IMG/VR virus record: IMGVR_UViG_3300037452_000138
Span: 1 to 62,509 of that record
Source: a virus
Strand: one strand, 5' to 3'
Length of the DNA stretch: 62,509 bases
In this document: piece by piece, positions 47,601 through 55,589 of the stretch
Numbering within the stretch: position 1 is the stretch's first letter
How the letters are laid out: each line of letters opens with the position of its first letter
Notes under the pieces: model-generated
Databases searched by the model: none
Told to the model about the DNA's origin: nothing
Seen by the model: only the letters and a program-made list of their open reading frames with translations
Translations under genes and position numbers: made by a program

Positions 47601-48589
47601 AAAAAGTTCTTGTGCTCGGTGCCGCCGGCTTCCTCGGGGGCCACTTAGAGCATCGGCTGAAAGCCGAAGGCCATTACGTCGTCAGCGTAGCGCGAAAACA
47701 TCCTCCTTATCGAAAGTCGGTGGCCGATGAGTACAACATCCTTGATCTTACGAACGTCGCTGATTTCCACACTCATTTTCACCGTCACCATTTTGACGAG
47801 TGCTACCAGCTCGCCGGCGATGTGGGCGGGCTGGGTTATATCGGCGTTGGCAGTCATGACGCTGACATTCTTACGAACTCCCTGAAGATCAATCTGCACA
47901 CACTGGAAGCGATCCGGAAAACCGGCAACTGCAACAAGATTTTCTTCGCGTCCAGCCAGTGTGTTTACCCTGATAGATTCGAGGTCGATCCGTTCGCTGC
48001 GGAGCGGATTGTCGATACCGCGGCGCACCGCGAGATCGACGCCCACTTCGACACCTTCGCATTCGGCCAGGAGAAACTGTATGCCGAGAAACTGTACGAC
48101 GCCTACGCCCGCAATTACGGACTCAATATCCGGGTGGGACGAATCGGAAATACTTATGGCCCGTATTGTCCATGGGATGGAGATCGCGCGAAGGCGCCGG
48201 CAGCAATTTGTTGCAAGGTGGCACAGGCATCCTATGCCGGCGTCGTCGACCTCTGGGGAGACGCCCAGGCTCGGCGCTCCTACACCTATGTCGACGACGT
48301 GATCGACGGCATTTTGCGCCTGATGGCGTCCGGCTACGGCCAGCCGGTCAACATCGCGAACGCCGAGACGGTGACGGTGGAGGAACTGTTCGAGACGGTG
48401 TGCCGTGTCGCCAACAAGGTGCTGGCGTGGAAATCGGTTCCGGGACCGGCCGGGGTGCAGGCGCGGGGGTCGGACAACACCCTGTGCCGGACGGTGCTGC
48501 AGTGGGAGCCCATGACGTCGTTGTGGAACGGGCTTGCTATGACGTACCCGTGGGTGCGGGATCAGGCATTGACGAAGGTGCCGGCCTAG
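47597..48589 (+). CDS. GDP-mannose-3,5-epimerase-like NAD-dependent sugar epimerase
   Basis: 330 residues, an extended SDR. GAAGFLG (8-14) binds NAD. SSQCVYP has Cys122 in the place of the GME acid/base Cys, GRIGNTYGPY and DRAKAPAAICCK (Lys199) match the GME signature, and the C-terminus (VPGPAGVQARGSDNTLC) is typical of the family. The catalytic YGxxK motif reads FGQEK, so the Tyr is Phe156 while Lys160 is kept. It should make or modify a GDP-sugar for the neighbouring glycosyltransferases, if active. Confidence 0.88.
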   Translation: MKKVLVLGAAGFLGGHLEHRLKAEGHYVVSVARKHPPYRKSVADEYNILDLTNVADFHTHFHRHHFDECYQLAGDVGGLGYIGVGSHDADILTNSLKINLHTLEAIRKTGNCNKIFFASSQCVYPDRFEVDPFAAERIVDTAAHREIDAHFDTFAFGQEKLYAEKLYDAYARNYGLNIRVGRIGNTYGPYCPWDGDRAKAPAAICCKVAQASYAGVVDLWGDAQARRSYTYVDDVIDGILRLMASGYGQPVNIANAETVTVEELFETVCRVANKVLAWKSVPGPAGVQARGSDNTLCRTVLQWEPMTSLWNGLAMTYPWVRDQALTKVPA

Positions 48590-48590
48590 T

Positions 48591-48608
48591 GTAGTACAAG
48601 TTGACTAC
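48591..48608. promoter_or_regulatory. Second GTAGT-N8-ACTAC element
   Basis: GTAGT and ACTAC arms with an eight-base centre, the same 18-base layout as at 43357-43374, sit directly before the 48622 gene. One more base pairs on each side here. Probably a shared operator. Confidence 0.45.
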
Positions 48609-48621
48609 ATGGGAGAGGAAT

Positions 48622-48852
48622 ATGCGCTTTATATCAAACAAGGTAAATACGGAGTGGAAACGGTTTTTTGCGTTTTTGCCGGTTGAAGCCGGTACCGTAG
48701 GCGACAAAACCATAAAGATATGGTTGGAGTACGCCGAATTTCGTTATGTGCCTCGTGATAAGGAGTGGTGCAACGCGATTTGGGAATGCCGTCCGCTGGA
48801 TGTGCCGGCTGGTTTCGTAGCGAATCGTCAGACTGAAGGGCAATGGGTATGA
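48622..48852 (+). CDS. 76-residue hypothetical protein
   Basis: Started at the ATG behind GAGAGGA. Aromatic and basic (FISNKVNTEWKRFFAFLP). No motif. The stop overlaps the recombinase start (ATGA). Confidence 0.68.
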   Translation: MRFISNKVNTEWKRFFAFLPVEAGTVGDKTIKIWLEYAEFRYVPRDKEWCNAIWECRPLDVPAGFVANRQTEGQWV

Positions 48853-49541
48853 TTCTTGGATACATCAGGTGCTCGACAGCCGACCAGGCCAAAGACGACC
48901 GTTCGTCCCTGCAGGTTCAAACCGATGTGATCGAGGGCTTCGCCCGCATCCGCGGAGCCCACAGCCTCGACGTCCAGATTTACACCGACGCCGGGGTGTC
49001 CGGTGCGGTCCGGCTGGCCAAGCGAGAGGCCGGTGCGCAGTTGCTCGCCGACATGAAGCCGGGGGACATCGTCGTGGCGTCGAAGCTCGACCGCATGTTC
49101 CGCAGCGCCTCTGACGCCATCGACATGTTCGACGAGTTCAAGAAGCGCGGTGTCGACCTCGTGCTGTTCGACATCTCCCACGAGCCGGTATCCGCCGGGG
49201 TCGGCAAGCTGATCATGACGATCCTGGCGGCGGTGGCCGACATGGAGCGTATCCGGATCAAGGAGCGCACCGCCGACGGCCGCAGGGCCAAGAAGGCCAA
49301 GGGCGGGCCGGTGGGCAATGTCCCGTTCGGTTACCGGAAGGTAGGGGATGGCCGCAGCGCGGTACTGGAAATCGACGCGAAAGAGCAGGAAGCCGCCAAG
49401 TTCATGCGTGGATTTTACGCGCAAGGCGAAAGCCTGCCTGCTATTTCCAAGCGCCTGTTCAATGTCGGCTACGAATCTCGTAACGGCAAGCCCTTCACGC
49501 CGATGGCGATCCGGCGGGTGGTGATGGAGGCGAGGCAGTGA
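48849..49541 (+). CDS. Serine site-specific recombinase (resolvase/invertase type)
   Basis: 230 residues from the ATG in the ATGA overlap. ILGYIRCSTADQ carries the nucleophile Ser9. SKLDRMFRSASDAIDMFDEF and the long AAVADMERIRIKERTADG helix are the standard catalytic and dimer elements. A short C-terminal domain (GNVPFGYRKVGDG, then GKPFTPMAIRRVVMEA) resembles the start of the recombinase domain with an HTH-like end. Much shorter than large phage serine integrases, so an invertase/resolvase or minimal integrase is possible. Confidence 0.9.
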   Translation: MILGYIRCSTADQAKDDRSSLQVQTDVIEGFARIRGAHSLDVQIYTDAGVSGAVRLAKREAGAQLLADMKPGDIVVASKLDRMFRSASDAIDMFDEFKKRGVDLVLFDISHEPVSAGVGKLIMTILAAVADMERIRIKERTADGRRAKKAKGGPVGNVPFGYRKVGDGRSAVLEIDAKEQEAAKFMRGFYAQGESLPAISKRLFNVGYESRNGKPFTPMAIRRVVMEARQ

Positions 49542-49627
49542 TATTCGAGCAGCTTACCGATCCGTGGTTTGCCCTCTTAATGATCGCTGCATTTGTGTCG
49601 GGTATATATTTCGGAATGCGTCAGTGA
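49538..49627 (+). CDS. 29-residue single-span membrane peptide
   Basis: GTGA overlaps at both ends. The single span is WFALLMIAAFVSGIYFGM. It shares the WFAL start with the 37-residue peptide at 47487. Double coupling supports it. Confidence 0.6.
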   Translation: MIFEQLTDPWFALLMIAAFVSGIYFGMRQ

Positions 49628-49839
49628 CCCCCGCCGAATTCGAAGTCCAGTGCAAAACCCTGTGCCCGCACTGCGCGGCCGGCGAGGCCGTGCGGCAGCG
49701 GGAAGACACGAAAGAATTTTGCCACGACTTCTCGTTCGGCGAGACCGATGCGAAGATAGGCCGCCGCGTCGGCATGGGCCACGGTATCTGCCGGGCGCAT
49801 GCGTTCCGGCTTGAGTGGACGGGGAAGCTGGATGGGTAA
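49624..49839 (+). CDS. 71-residue zinc-finger-like protein
   Basis: GTG start in the GTGA overlap. CKTLCPHCAAGE gives a CxxxCxxC set, with CHDFSFGETD and GICRAHAF supplying further Cys/His. Probably a zinc-binding small protein. The end overlaps the next start by eight bases. Confidence 0.72.
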   Translation: MTPAEFEVQCKTLCPHCAAGEAVRQREDTKEFCHDFSFGETDAKIGRRVGMGHGICRAHAFRLEWTGKLDG

Positions 49840-51241
49840 TCGCGACCAAGCATTACAGCTTTTGATGAAAGGCGAGGAAGCGGCTAGGGATAAATCACAG
49901 CCGACGAATCAGGATCATGGCTATCAGCTTTTTAGTTCGGCTTGCTATGCCGATCCTAGCTATGGGCATGCCTTCTACGTCAACGGTTGCGCTGCTTCCG
50001 ATTTGGTTAGGCCGCACGCCGCCGTAGCTCTTTTCCGTAGAGCCATCGAAGGCGATCTTGATGCTGTCGAGCGACCCAAAGCCGAGGTTAATCTCGCGTG
50101 GGAGCTGATGAAAGTCGGCGGGCAGCAGGAAGCCCTTAGTATTTTAGAAAAAGTTACCAGTGAGCATCCTAAATTGGTGCTTGCGTGGATGCATAAATCT
50201 ATGTGTTTTCAGATATTCGGCCAGACTAAAATTGCGGTTTCTTGTGCGCGAAAGTGTTTTGAACTCGCTGATCCTAACGACGGCATGGGCTATCCGATTG
50301 CTGAATTTCAATTAGCTTTTGCCCTTTTGTTTGACGGGCAGTATGCAGCGGGCTTGAAAGCATTCGAATCTCGCTTCGCTGCGAGACTGCCAAATTTTTT
50401 ACTTTACCCATGGCCCAAGTGGCGGGGGGAGAAGGGTAAAACATTGTTTCTCGTAGCCGATCAGGGTCTCGGCGACACACTTTCGTTTTCGCGCTTCCTG
50501 GAAGCGGCTTCGAAGCGGTGCAGATTTATTCATCTTTGTGTACAGTCGGAATTGCGCAGAGTTTTCGAACACGCTTTCCGCCACCTCGACAACATTAACT
50601 TTATGCCGTCGCCTTCTAATTTTCCCGGCGATGCCGATGTATGGAGCACGTTCGTAAGTCTTCCATACGCCCTCGGGCTGACCGATGCCGAGATCATCGA
50701 TGCGCCGAACATCGACGTTCCACGGTACGTGATGCCAACGGCGTGGAAAGTGCCAAGTCGTAAATTTCACATCGGCATCGCGTGGTCCGGTTCGCCGCTG
50801 AACGATATTGACAAACATCGCAATATCCCAATCCACCACTTTATTGATTTGTACAAAGTCCCAGGCATCCAACTTTATGCTTTGCAGTGCGACGCGAGAA
50901 AATCCGATCTAAATCTGTGGGGGTTCGCTCCGCTTATCAAAGACCTGTCGGGTTACATCCGTTGTATTGCTGATACCTATTCCATCTTGCCGCACCTGGA
51001 CTTGGTGATAAGCGTAGAATCGGCTTTAGGACACATTTGTTCGATGGGCGACCATGAGTGCTGGACGCCCTATAGCTGGCTAGGTCGAGATTGGCGCGCG
51101 GGTCCGAACGGAAAAGATAGCCAGAGAGTTTGGACCCCCAAAGCAAGATTCTTCCAGCAATCCGACGACATGCGCTGGGAGCCTGTGTTCGAACGGATCG
51201 TTGAAGCGTTGAAGGAGAAGGTCGATGGCACAGTATCGTAA
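49832..51241 (+). CDS. TPR protein with GT9-like glycosyltransferase domain
   Basis: 469 residues from ATG 49832. Residues 1-190 contain about four TPR units (AVALFRRAIEGDLDAVERPK, QEALSILEKVTSEHPKLVLA). The C-terminal domain has FLVADQGLGDTLSFSRFLEA, IGIAWSGSPLND, IPIHHFIDLYKVPGIQLYAL and LDLVISVESALGHICSMG, the order of heptosyltransferase-like (GT9) domains in TPR-glycosyltransferases. AT-richer than the surroundings. A nucleotide-sugar transferase acting on a protein or glycan is expected. Confidence 0.82.
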   Translation: MGNRDQALQLLMKGEEAARDKSQPTNQDHGYQLFSSACYADPSYGHAFYVNGCAASDLVRPHAAVALFRRAIEGDLDAVERPKAEVNLAWELMKVGGQQEALSILEKVTSEHPKLVLAWMHKSMCFQIFGQTKIAVSCARKCFELADPNDGMGYPIAEFQLAFALLFDGQYAAGLKAFESRFAARLPNFLLYPWPKWRGEKGKTLFLVADQGLGDTLSFSRFLEAASKRCRFIHLCVQSELRRVFEHAFRHLDNINFMPSPSNFPGDADVWSTFVSLPYALGLTDAEIIDAPNIDVPRYVMPTAWKVPSRKFHIGIAWSGSPLNDIDKHRNIPIHHFIDLYKVPGIQLYALQCDARKSDLNLWGFAPLIKDLSGYIRCIADTYSILPHLDLVISVESALGHICSMGDHECWTPYSWLGRDWRAGPNGKDSQRVWTPKARFFQQSDDMRWEPVFERIVEALKEKVDGTVS

Positions 51242-51473
51242 GAAGCCGGTCGTGATCGAGGCCGTGCAGTTGCCTGTCTTAGAAGCGCCTGCTTGGCTCG
51301 CCGACGCGATGGATGCCGGTACCGTGAAGATTTACACGGACGGGATAGCGACGATTTATACGCTGGAAGGCCGGATGCGAGCCGAGCTGGGTGACTGGAT
51401 TATCCGTGGCGTCAAGGGCGAACTTTATCCGTGCAAGCCGGATATTTTCGCTGCGACTTACGAGGTTGTGTGA
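51225..51473 (+). CDS. PGDYG-like small phage protein
   Basis: 82 residues. QYRKKPVVIEAVQLP at the N-terminus, a central TLEGRMRAELGDWIIRGVKG and the C-terminus LYPCKPDIFAATYE are the hallmark of a very common phage/prophage protein family of unknown function. Overlaps the glycosyltransferase end by 17 bases. Confidence 0.88.
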   Translation: MAQYRKKPVVIEAVQLPVLEAPAWLADAMDAGTVKIYTDGIATIYTLEGRMRAELGDWIIRGVKGELYPCKPDIFAATYEVV

Positions 51474-51691
51474 TGGCATGGAACAAACCAGTTCTCTCCG
51501 AGATGATCGCCGAAGTCGGCTGGGATGACGAGACCCAAGAATTGCTGGTGACTTTCCTGAAGAAGGGCCGCACCGCCGCCTACAAGGGTTTCGAGGAATC
51601 GGATGCCGACCGCCTGTCCCGCGCCGGTTCGGTCGGCGGGATGTTTTTGAGCGAGATCAAACCGTTTGCGACGGACTGGCGTTACATATGA
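51473..51691 (+). CDS. KTSC-domain-like protein
   Basis: 72 residues, TGATG start. VGWDDETQELLVTFLKKGRT and the C-terminal SEIKPFATDWRYI follow the layout of the small KTSC domain (strand pair, Tyr, helix, final RYI). Function unknown; often found in phages. Confidence 0.72.
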   Translation: MAWNKPVLSEMIAEVGWDDETQELLVTFLKKGRTAAYKGFEESDADRLSRAGSVGGMFLSEIKPFATDWRYI

Positions 51692-51915
51692 TAGAACTTT
51701 TTTGTTATATAGCCCGAAATTTTGTCAATCGCGGACTTAATCCTGCGCAGTATCGTATTGTGATTACACCGCTTGATACGGCTGCCGAAGCCGATTTGAT
51801 GTTAAATTGGGCGGTAGAAGCCGGCCGGTTGCGGTTGAATTCAAATAAGCCGGTTACGGAATTTCGAGAAGGGTTTATTAGTGGTATGCCTTTTAAGATC
51901 GAGTCTGCCAAATGA
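51688..51915 (+). CDS. 75-residue hypothetical protein
   Basis: ATGA overlaps on both sides. Mixed alpha/beta (YRIVITPLDTAAEADLMLNW). No motif. AT-rich. Confidence 0.65.
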   Translation: MIELFCYIARNFVNRGLNPAQYRIVITPLDTAAEADLMLNWAVEAGRLRLNSNKPVTEFREGFISGMPFKIESAK

Positions 51916-52172
51916 CCGACGATCAACACCCGTTCGATCCCTCCGAAGCCCGCGCCCGCCTGTTCGACGAGATGGCCGCCCAGATACGGCTGAACAAGGA
52001 CGCCAAGTTCGGTGGCGCGTTCCTGATGATCCCGCCGGATGTCGGCGAGCCGTTTTCGAGCCTGATGCTGAATCAGGAGGAACCGTCGATCTTCTGGGCC
52101 GCCGTCAAGACCTTGGCCGACGTCGCCATGGGCCAACTGGATCGCCAGCAGCGGCAGGGGTTCGGCAGGTGA
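51912..52172 (+). CDS. 86-residue hypothetical protein
   Basis: ATGA overlap upstream and GTGA downstream. Acidic, helical (ARARLFDEMAAQIRLNKDAK), ending in a Gln-rich tail. No motif. Confidence 0.68.
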   Translation: MTDDQHPFDPSEARARLFDEMAAQIRLNKDAKFGGAFLMIPPDVGEPFSSLMLNQEEPSIFWAAVKTLADVAMGQLDRQQRQGFGR

Positions 52173-52597
52173 GTAAGCCGTCATGGTGGACCAGTGATCA
52201 TTGGGCTACGCCTGAGTCCTTAGTGCGCGGCCTCGAAGCCGAGTTTGGAAGATTTGATCTCGATCCGTGTTGCCGGATTGAAACGGCGAAAGCGCCGCTC
52301 TGCTTTACGGAAGAAGATGACGGCCTTGCACAGGAATGGTTCGGTAGGGTGTTTATGAACCCGCCGTTTAGCAAGCCCGCCCCATGGCTGACCAAAGCGG
52401 CCAAGGAGGTTGCCGACCGCCGAGCCCGATTGGTAGTGGCTCTGCTTCCCGTTCGGACAGACACACGTTGGTTTCACGATTTGGTTTTGGGCAAAGCCGA
52501 ACTTCGATTCGTGAAAGGGCGAATCAAATGGATAGGCTGGCAGGGAACGCCGATTCCCGCTCCTAAAGATCCGAGCATGTTTGCCGTATATCGCTAA
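52169..52597 (+). CDS. Phage N6-adenine DNA methyltransferase (Dam-like)
   Basis: 142 residues from GTG in the GTGA overlap. WWTSDHWATPESLV, FDLDPCC and FMNPPFSKPAPWLTKAAKEV carry the pattern of phage Dam-type enzymes; NPPF is the catalytic motif IV and FDLDPCC is near the SAM site. Length is normal for the compact phage family. It may protect phage DNA from restriction or mark DNA for packaging. Confidence 0.9.
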   Translation: MSKPSWWTSDHWATPESLVRGLEAEFGRFDLDPCCRIETAKAPLCFTEEDDGLAQEWFGRVFMNPPFSKPAPWLTKAAKEVADRRARLVVALLPVRTDTRWFHDLVLGKAELRFVKGRIKWIGWQGTPIPAPKDPSMFAVYR

Positions 52598-52678
52598 CAG
52601 CCGCGACAGATCGGTTTCGGAGGCGGACCAAGGTCCGGATCGGGTATGTCGCTGCCGTTGTAAAAGCGCGAGGGCGTG

Positions 52679-52930
52679 TTATCGAGCGGGAAAGTGCATC
52701 AGACCACCCCCGGAGCCGATCAGGCAGGAGATCAGCGCGAAGATGATATAGACGCACATGATCGCGACCACGGCCCACAGCACGATGTTGATGATCTGGG
52801 CAACCAGCGGGATGCCGATCAGGCCCATCAAATAGGGTACCAGCAGGCGGATGATGGAGACGATCGCAATAACCATGATCAGCCAGATGCAGAGTTGTTC
52901 AATCCACGCAAGTGAGAAACAGCCGCCCAT
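52679..52930 (-). CDS. Two-span membrane protein, monocistronic
   Basis: 83 residues with two hydrophobic spans (LCIWLIMVIAIVSIIRLLV and INIVLWAVVAIMCVYIIFAL) and Cys in both. It is the only - strand gene between the accessory and terminase regions. Similar proteins occur in rhizobial phages in my memory; role unknown (holin-like or exclusion). Confidence 0.72.
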   Translation of the reverse strand: MGGCFSLAWIEQLCIWLIMVIAIVSIIRLLVPYLMGLIGIPLVAQIINIVLWAVVAIMCVYIIFALISCLIGSGGGLMHFPAR

Positions 52931-53008
52931 GGCGTAGTCCTCCGGGGGTTAGATGCTTTGAACACCTTATGCGTTGATAAGTTCCCCCGTCTGTCCTAAA
53001 TTGCTCAC

Positions 53009-54925
53009 ATGGCAGGCTGGTCCCACCAAAAACGAGAGGCGTTCGAGGAAGCGTTTTATGCGTTTCTCGCCAAGTGCCGGATCAATTCGAAGAATCTCGG
53101 CTTCGTCTCCCTCGGCGACAACCTCTACTACGGCCAGAAGCGGTTTATTACCGCGGTGCTCGACGGGCTGGAGGAAGACAAGCACGACATCTACGTCCTG
53201 AAATCCCGCCAGCTCGGCATCACCACGATCGCCCGCGCCCTTTCCACTTTCTACCTCGGCATCCACCGCGGCCTGTCCGGCGCCCTGGTGTTCGATTCGA
53301 ATGAGAACAAGAACCTGGCGCGTGACGAACTGGTTACCATGATCAGCGACCTGCCGGACACGCTGAAATTCCCGCCGATCAAGAAGGACAATCGGGATGG
53401 CCTCACCCTCAACAATAATTCAAAAATCCTGTTCAAGTCCGCAGGCGTCAAGAAAACAAAAACGTCCGGTACCCTGGGCCGTTCGGCCGGTCTTACCCTT
53501 AGTCACGGATCCGAACTCTGCTCTTGGGATAACGACGAAGGACTGGTCTCCTATCGTAGGTCGCTTTCCGACAGTCATCCTGACCGGCTTTACATCTGGG
53601 AATCCACCGCTCGCGGTCCTAACGCATGGCAAGACATGTGGTACGAGGCACGAGCCGACGTAAACCACTGCATCTGCGTTTTCATTGGGTGGTGGGCGCA
53701 TGATGGTCAGCGCATCGAGCAGGACAGCAAGGACTGGGAGTTCTACGGCGTCCAGCCTCCCACCACCGACGAGCAGAAAAAAATCGACAGGGTCAAGGAG
53801 CTTTACGATTTCGACATTTCGCAGGAGCAGCTTGCGTGGTACCGCCGACTGGTTGATCCGGCTTCTCGCGATAGTGGTGATACTGACGCTGGTTTTGAGG
53901 CAAATCAGTACCAGAAGCAGGAAGACCCGTGGGATGAGGACGAGGCTTTCCAGATTACGGGAAGCGTGTTCTTCTCGGGCGAGAGCCTGAAGGATCAGTC
54001 CGACAAGTACGTTTCGAACAAGTTCAAGTCCTATATGTTCCTGCCGGGCACCGAGTTCTGCGATCTCAAGGTTTATCCGGCCGAGACCTCCCGCAACATC
54101 GAGTTGAAGGTGTGGGAGCCGCCGCAGCGTGAGGCGGTGTACTCGTTCAGCATCGATCCTGCTTTCGGTGAGAACGAGAACAACGATCGTTCCAGCTTCC
54201 AGGTGCTGCGTTGCTATTCCGACGGGGTGGATCAGGTTGCCGAGTACGCCTACCCGCTGATATCGACCAAGCACTTCGCATGGGTGATCGCCGCGGTGAT
54301 GGGCTGGTACGGCGCCGAGCCGCTGACCGAGATATTCTGGATTCTCGAACTAAATGGTCCCGGTAGTGCCGTGCTAGATGAGATGAAGGGGCTTAAATTC
54401 CAGATCGAGAATTCCTATGCGCCGCTGTCGGAGCAGGGACTGCGCAACATTTTTCACAACGTGAAGCAGTACATTCACGCTCGCCCGGACTCGATGACGG
54501 GCGGTAGTGCATGGCATTGGAAAACGTCCGGACAGAATAAGATCATGATCCTGGAAAAATTCCGGGCACTGGTCGGCAATGGCCAAATGCATATTAGGTC
54601 GCAGGAACTGATCCGGGAGATGCAGCGGGTGGCGCGGGATGGTGACACCATCAAGGCCACGGGTACCGGGGACGCCGGGAAAGACGACCGGACCCTGGCC
54701 GGGGCGCTCGGGGTTCACAACTGGGATATCAAGATAAGGCGTAATCTGATCGTGCAGAAGCGGTCGCGGGAGGCCGAGAAGGTCAAGAAGTTGCGCAGTG
54801 TGATTGACCAGACGCAGTTGTTCAATCAGAACATGATGGCGGCGTTCATGGGCAACAAGCAGCAGACCCGGATGCAGGCGCAGCGGCTGGCGATGAAAAA
54901 TGCATGGCGATACGGTCGGAGATAG
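53009..54925 (+). CDS. terL: Terminase large subunit
   Basis: 638 residues. The ATPase domain has the Walker A variant SRQLGITT (about 66-73) and Walker B YIWEST (near 197). The nuclease domain has FSIDPAFGE (first Asp), a middle acidic NGPGSAVLDE, and KDDRTLAGALGVHNW, completing the RNase H-like catalytic set. It drives DNA packaging into the procapsid. I see no ribosome site at ATG 53009, but no better in-frame start. The small subunit is not recognisable nearby. Confidence 0.93.
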   Translation: MAGWSHQKREAFEEAFYAFLAKCRINSKNLGFVSLGDNLYYGQKRFITAVLDGLEEDKHDIYVLKSRQLGITTIARALSTFYLGIHRGLSGALVFDSNENKNLARDELVTMISDLPDTLKFPPIKKDNRDGLTLNNNSKILFKSAGVKKTKTSGTLGRSAGLTLSHGSELCSWDNDEGLVSYRRSLSDSHPDRLYIWESTARGPNAWQDMWYEARADVNHCICVFIGWWAHDGQRIEQDSKDWEFYGVQPPTTDEQKKIDRVKELYDFDISQEQLAWYRRLVDPASRDSGDTDAGFEANQYQKQEDPWDEDEAFQITGSVFFSGESLKDQSDKYVSNKFKSYMFLPGTEFCDLKVYPAETSRNIELKVWEPPQREAVYSFSIDPAFGENENNDRSSFQVLRCYSDGVDQVAEYAYPLISTKHFAWVIAAVMGWYGAEPLTEIFWILELNGPGSAVLDEMKGLKFQIENSYAPLSEQGLRNIFHNVKQYIHARPDSMTGGSAWHWKTSGQNKIMILEKFRALVGNGQMHIRSQELIREMQRVARDGDTIKATGTGDAGKDDRTLAGALGVHNWDIKIRRNLIVQKRSREAEKVKKLRSVIDQTQLFNQNMMAAFMGNKQQTRMQAQRLAMKNAWRYGRR

Positions 54926-54927
54926 GC

Positions 54928-55050
54928 ATGGGACACGTCATAACGCTAGGTGATGTTTTAATGTTTTCAGGCGCTGTAATCGGATTGATTGCTGTGCTGG
55001 GCATATTGATTTTTGTTCTGTCAGCGATAGCGGCGGGGTTTAAGGACTAA
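54928..55050 (+). CDS. 40-residue single-span membrane protein
   Basis: Starts two bases after the terminase stop; GGAGA precedes the ATG. Span SGAVIGLIAVLGILIFVLSA. The stop overlaps the next ATG (TAATG). Confidence 0.68.
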   Translation: MGHVITLGDVLMFSGAVIGLIAVLGILIFVLSAIAAGFKD

Positions 55051-55589
55051 TGGCAATCTTATTGAAGTGTCCCGCTTGCCGGGAAAAATTCAAGTACGAC
55101 GTCACCGACGGATGGCCCGACGCCTGTCCGATCTGCCACACCAACATCAGCAACAAGCGCGACGATGACGATGTGGTTGTCCCCAACATCCTGTCGTTCA
55201 AGACCAAGAACAACGACAAGGTGGCGCGCGACATCATGAACGGGTCGGAGACGCGGGCCGAACTGGCGGCCGGCATGGCCGGTGTCCCGGTGTCCGAGAT
55301 GTCGGGGCTCAAGATCACCGACCTCAACGACCGCAACGACTCGCTGTTTGCGACGCGGGACATCGTCAATCCGGTCACCCAGCAGATGGACATGATCAAG
55401 GCCTGTGGCGGCCAGGTCGGGTTCGGCGCCACCCAAGCCGCGGAATTCGCCGCCAACGCCCACACCAACGTGGAGCCCTACGCTGGCGCCCGCGCCCGTA
55501 ACCGGATACAGAATGCGTTGCGGCCGATCGGCCAGGCTCCGCTGCCGCGCGAGATCGCGGATAATCCGAACTACAGGTCGCGTGTATGA
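55050..55589 (+). CDS. Zinc-ribbon protein upstream of portal
   Basis: 179 residues. LLKCPACREKFKYDVTDGWP followed by ACPICHTNI is a CxxC...CxxC zinc ribbon. The remaining part is helical and polar. ATGA-coupled to the portal gene, so probably a packaging or head-assembly accessory. Confidence 0.82.
   Translation: MAILLKCPACREKFKYDVTDGWPDACPICHTNISNKRDDDDVVVPNILSFKTKNNDKVARDIMNGSETRAELAAGMAGVPVSEMSGLKITDLNDRNDSLFATRDIVNPVTQQMDMIKACGGQVGFGATQAAEFAANAHTNVEPYAGARARNRIQNALRPIGQAPLPREIADNPNYRSRV

Noticed and set aside
52563-52678. Possible coding extension ending in CRGC after the 52679 membrane gene
   Set aside because: The frame has no start codon and would need a frameshift; no slippery sequence was evident.
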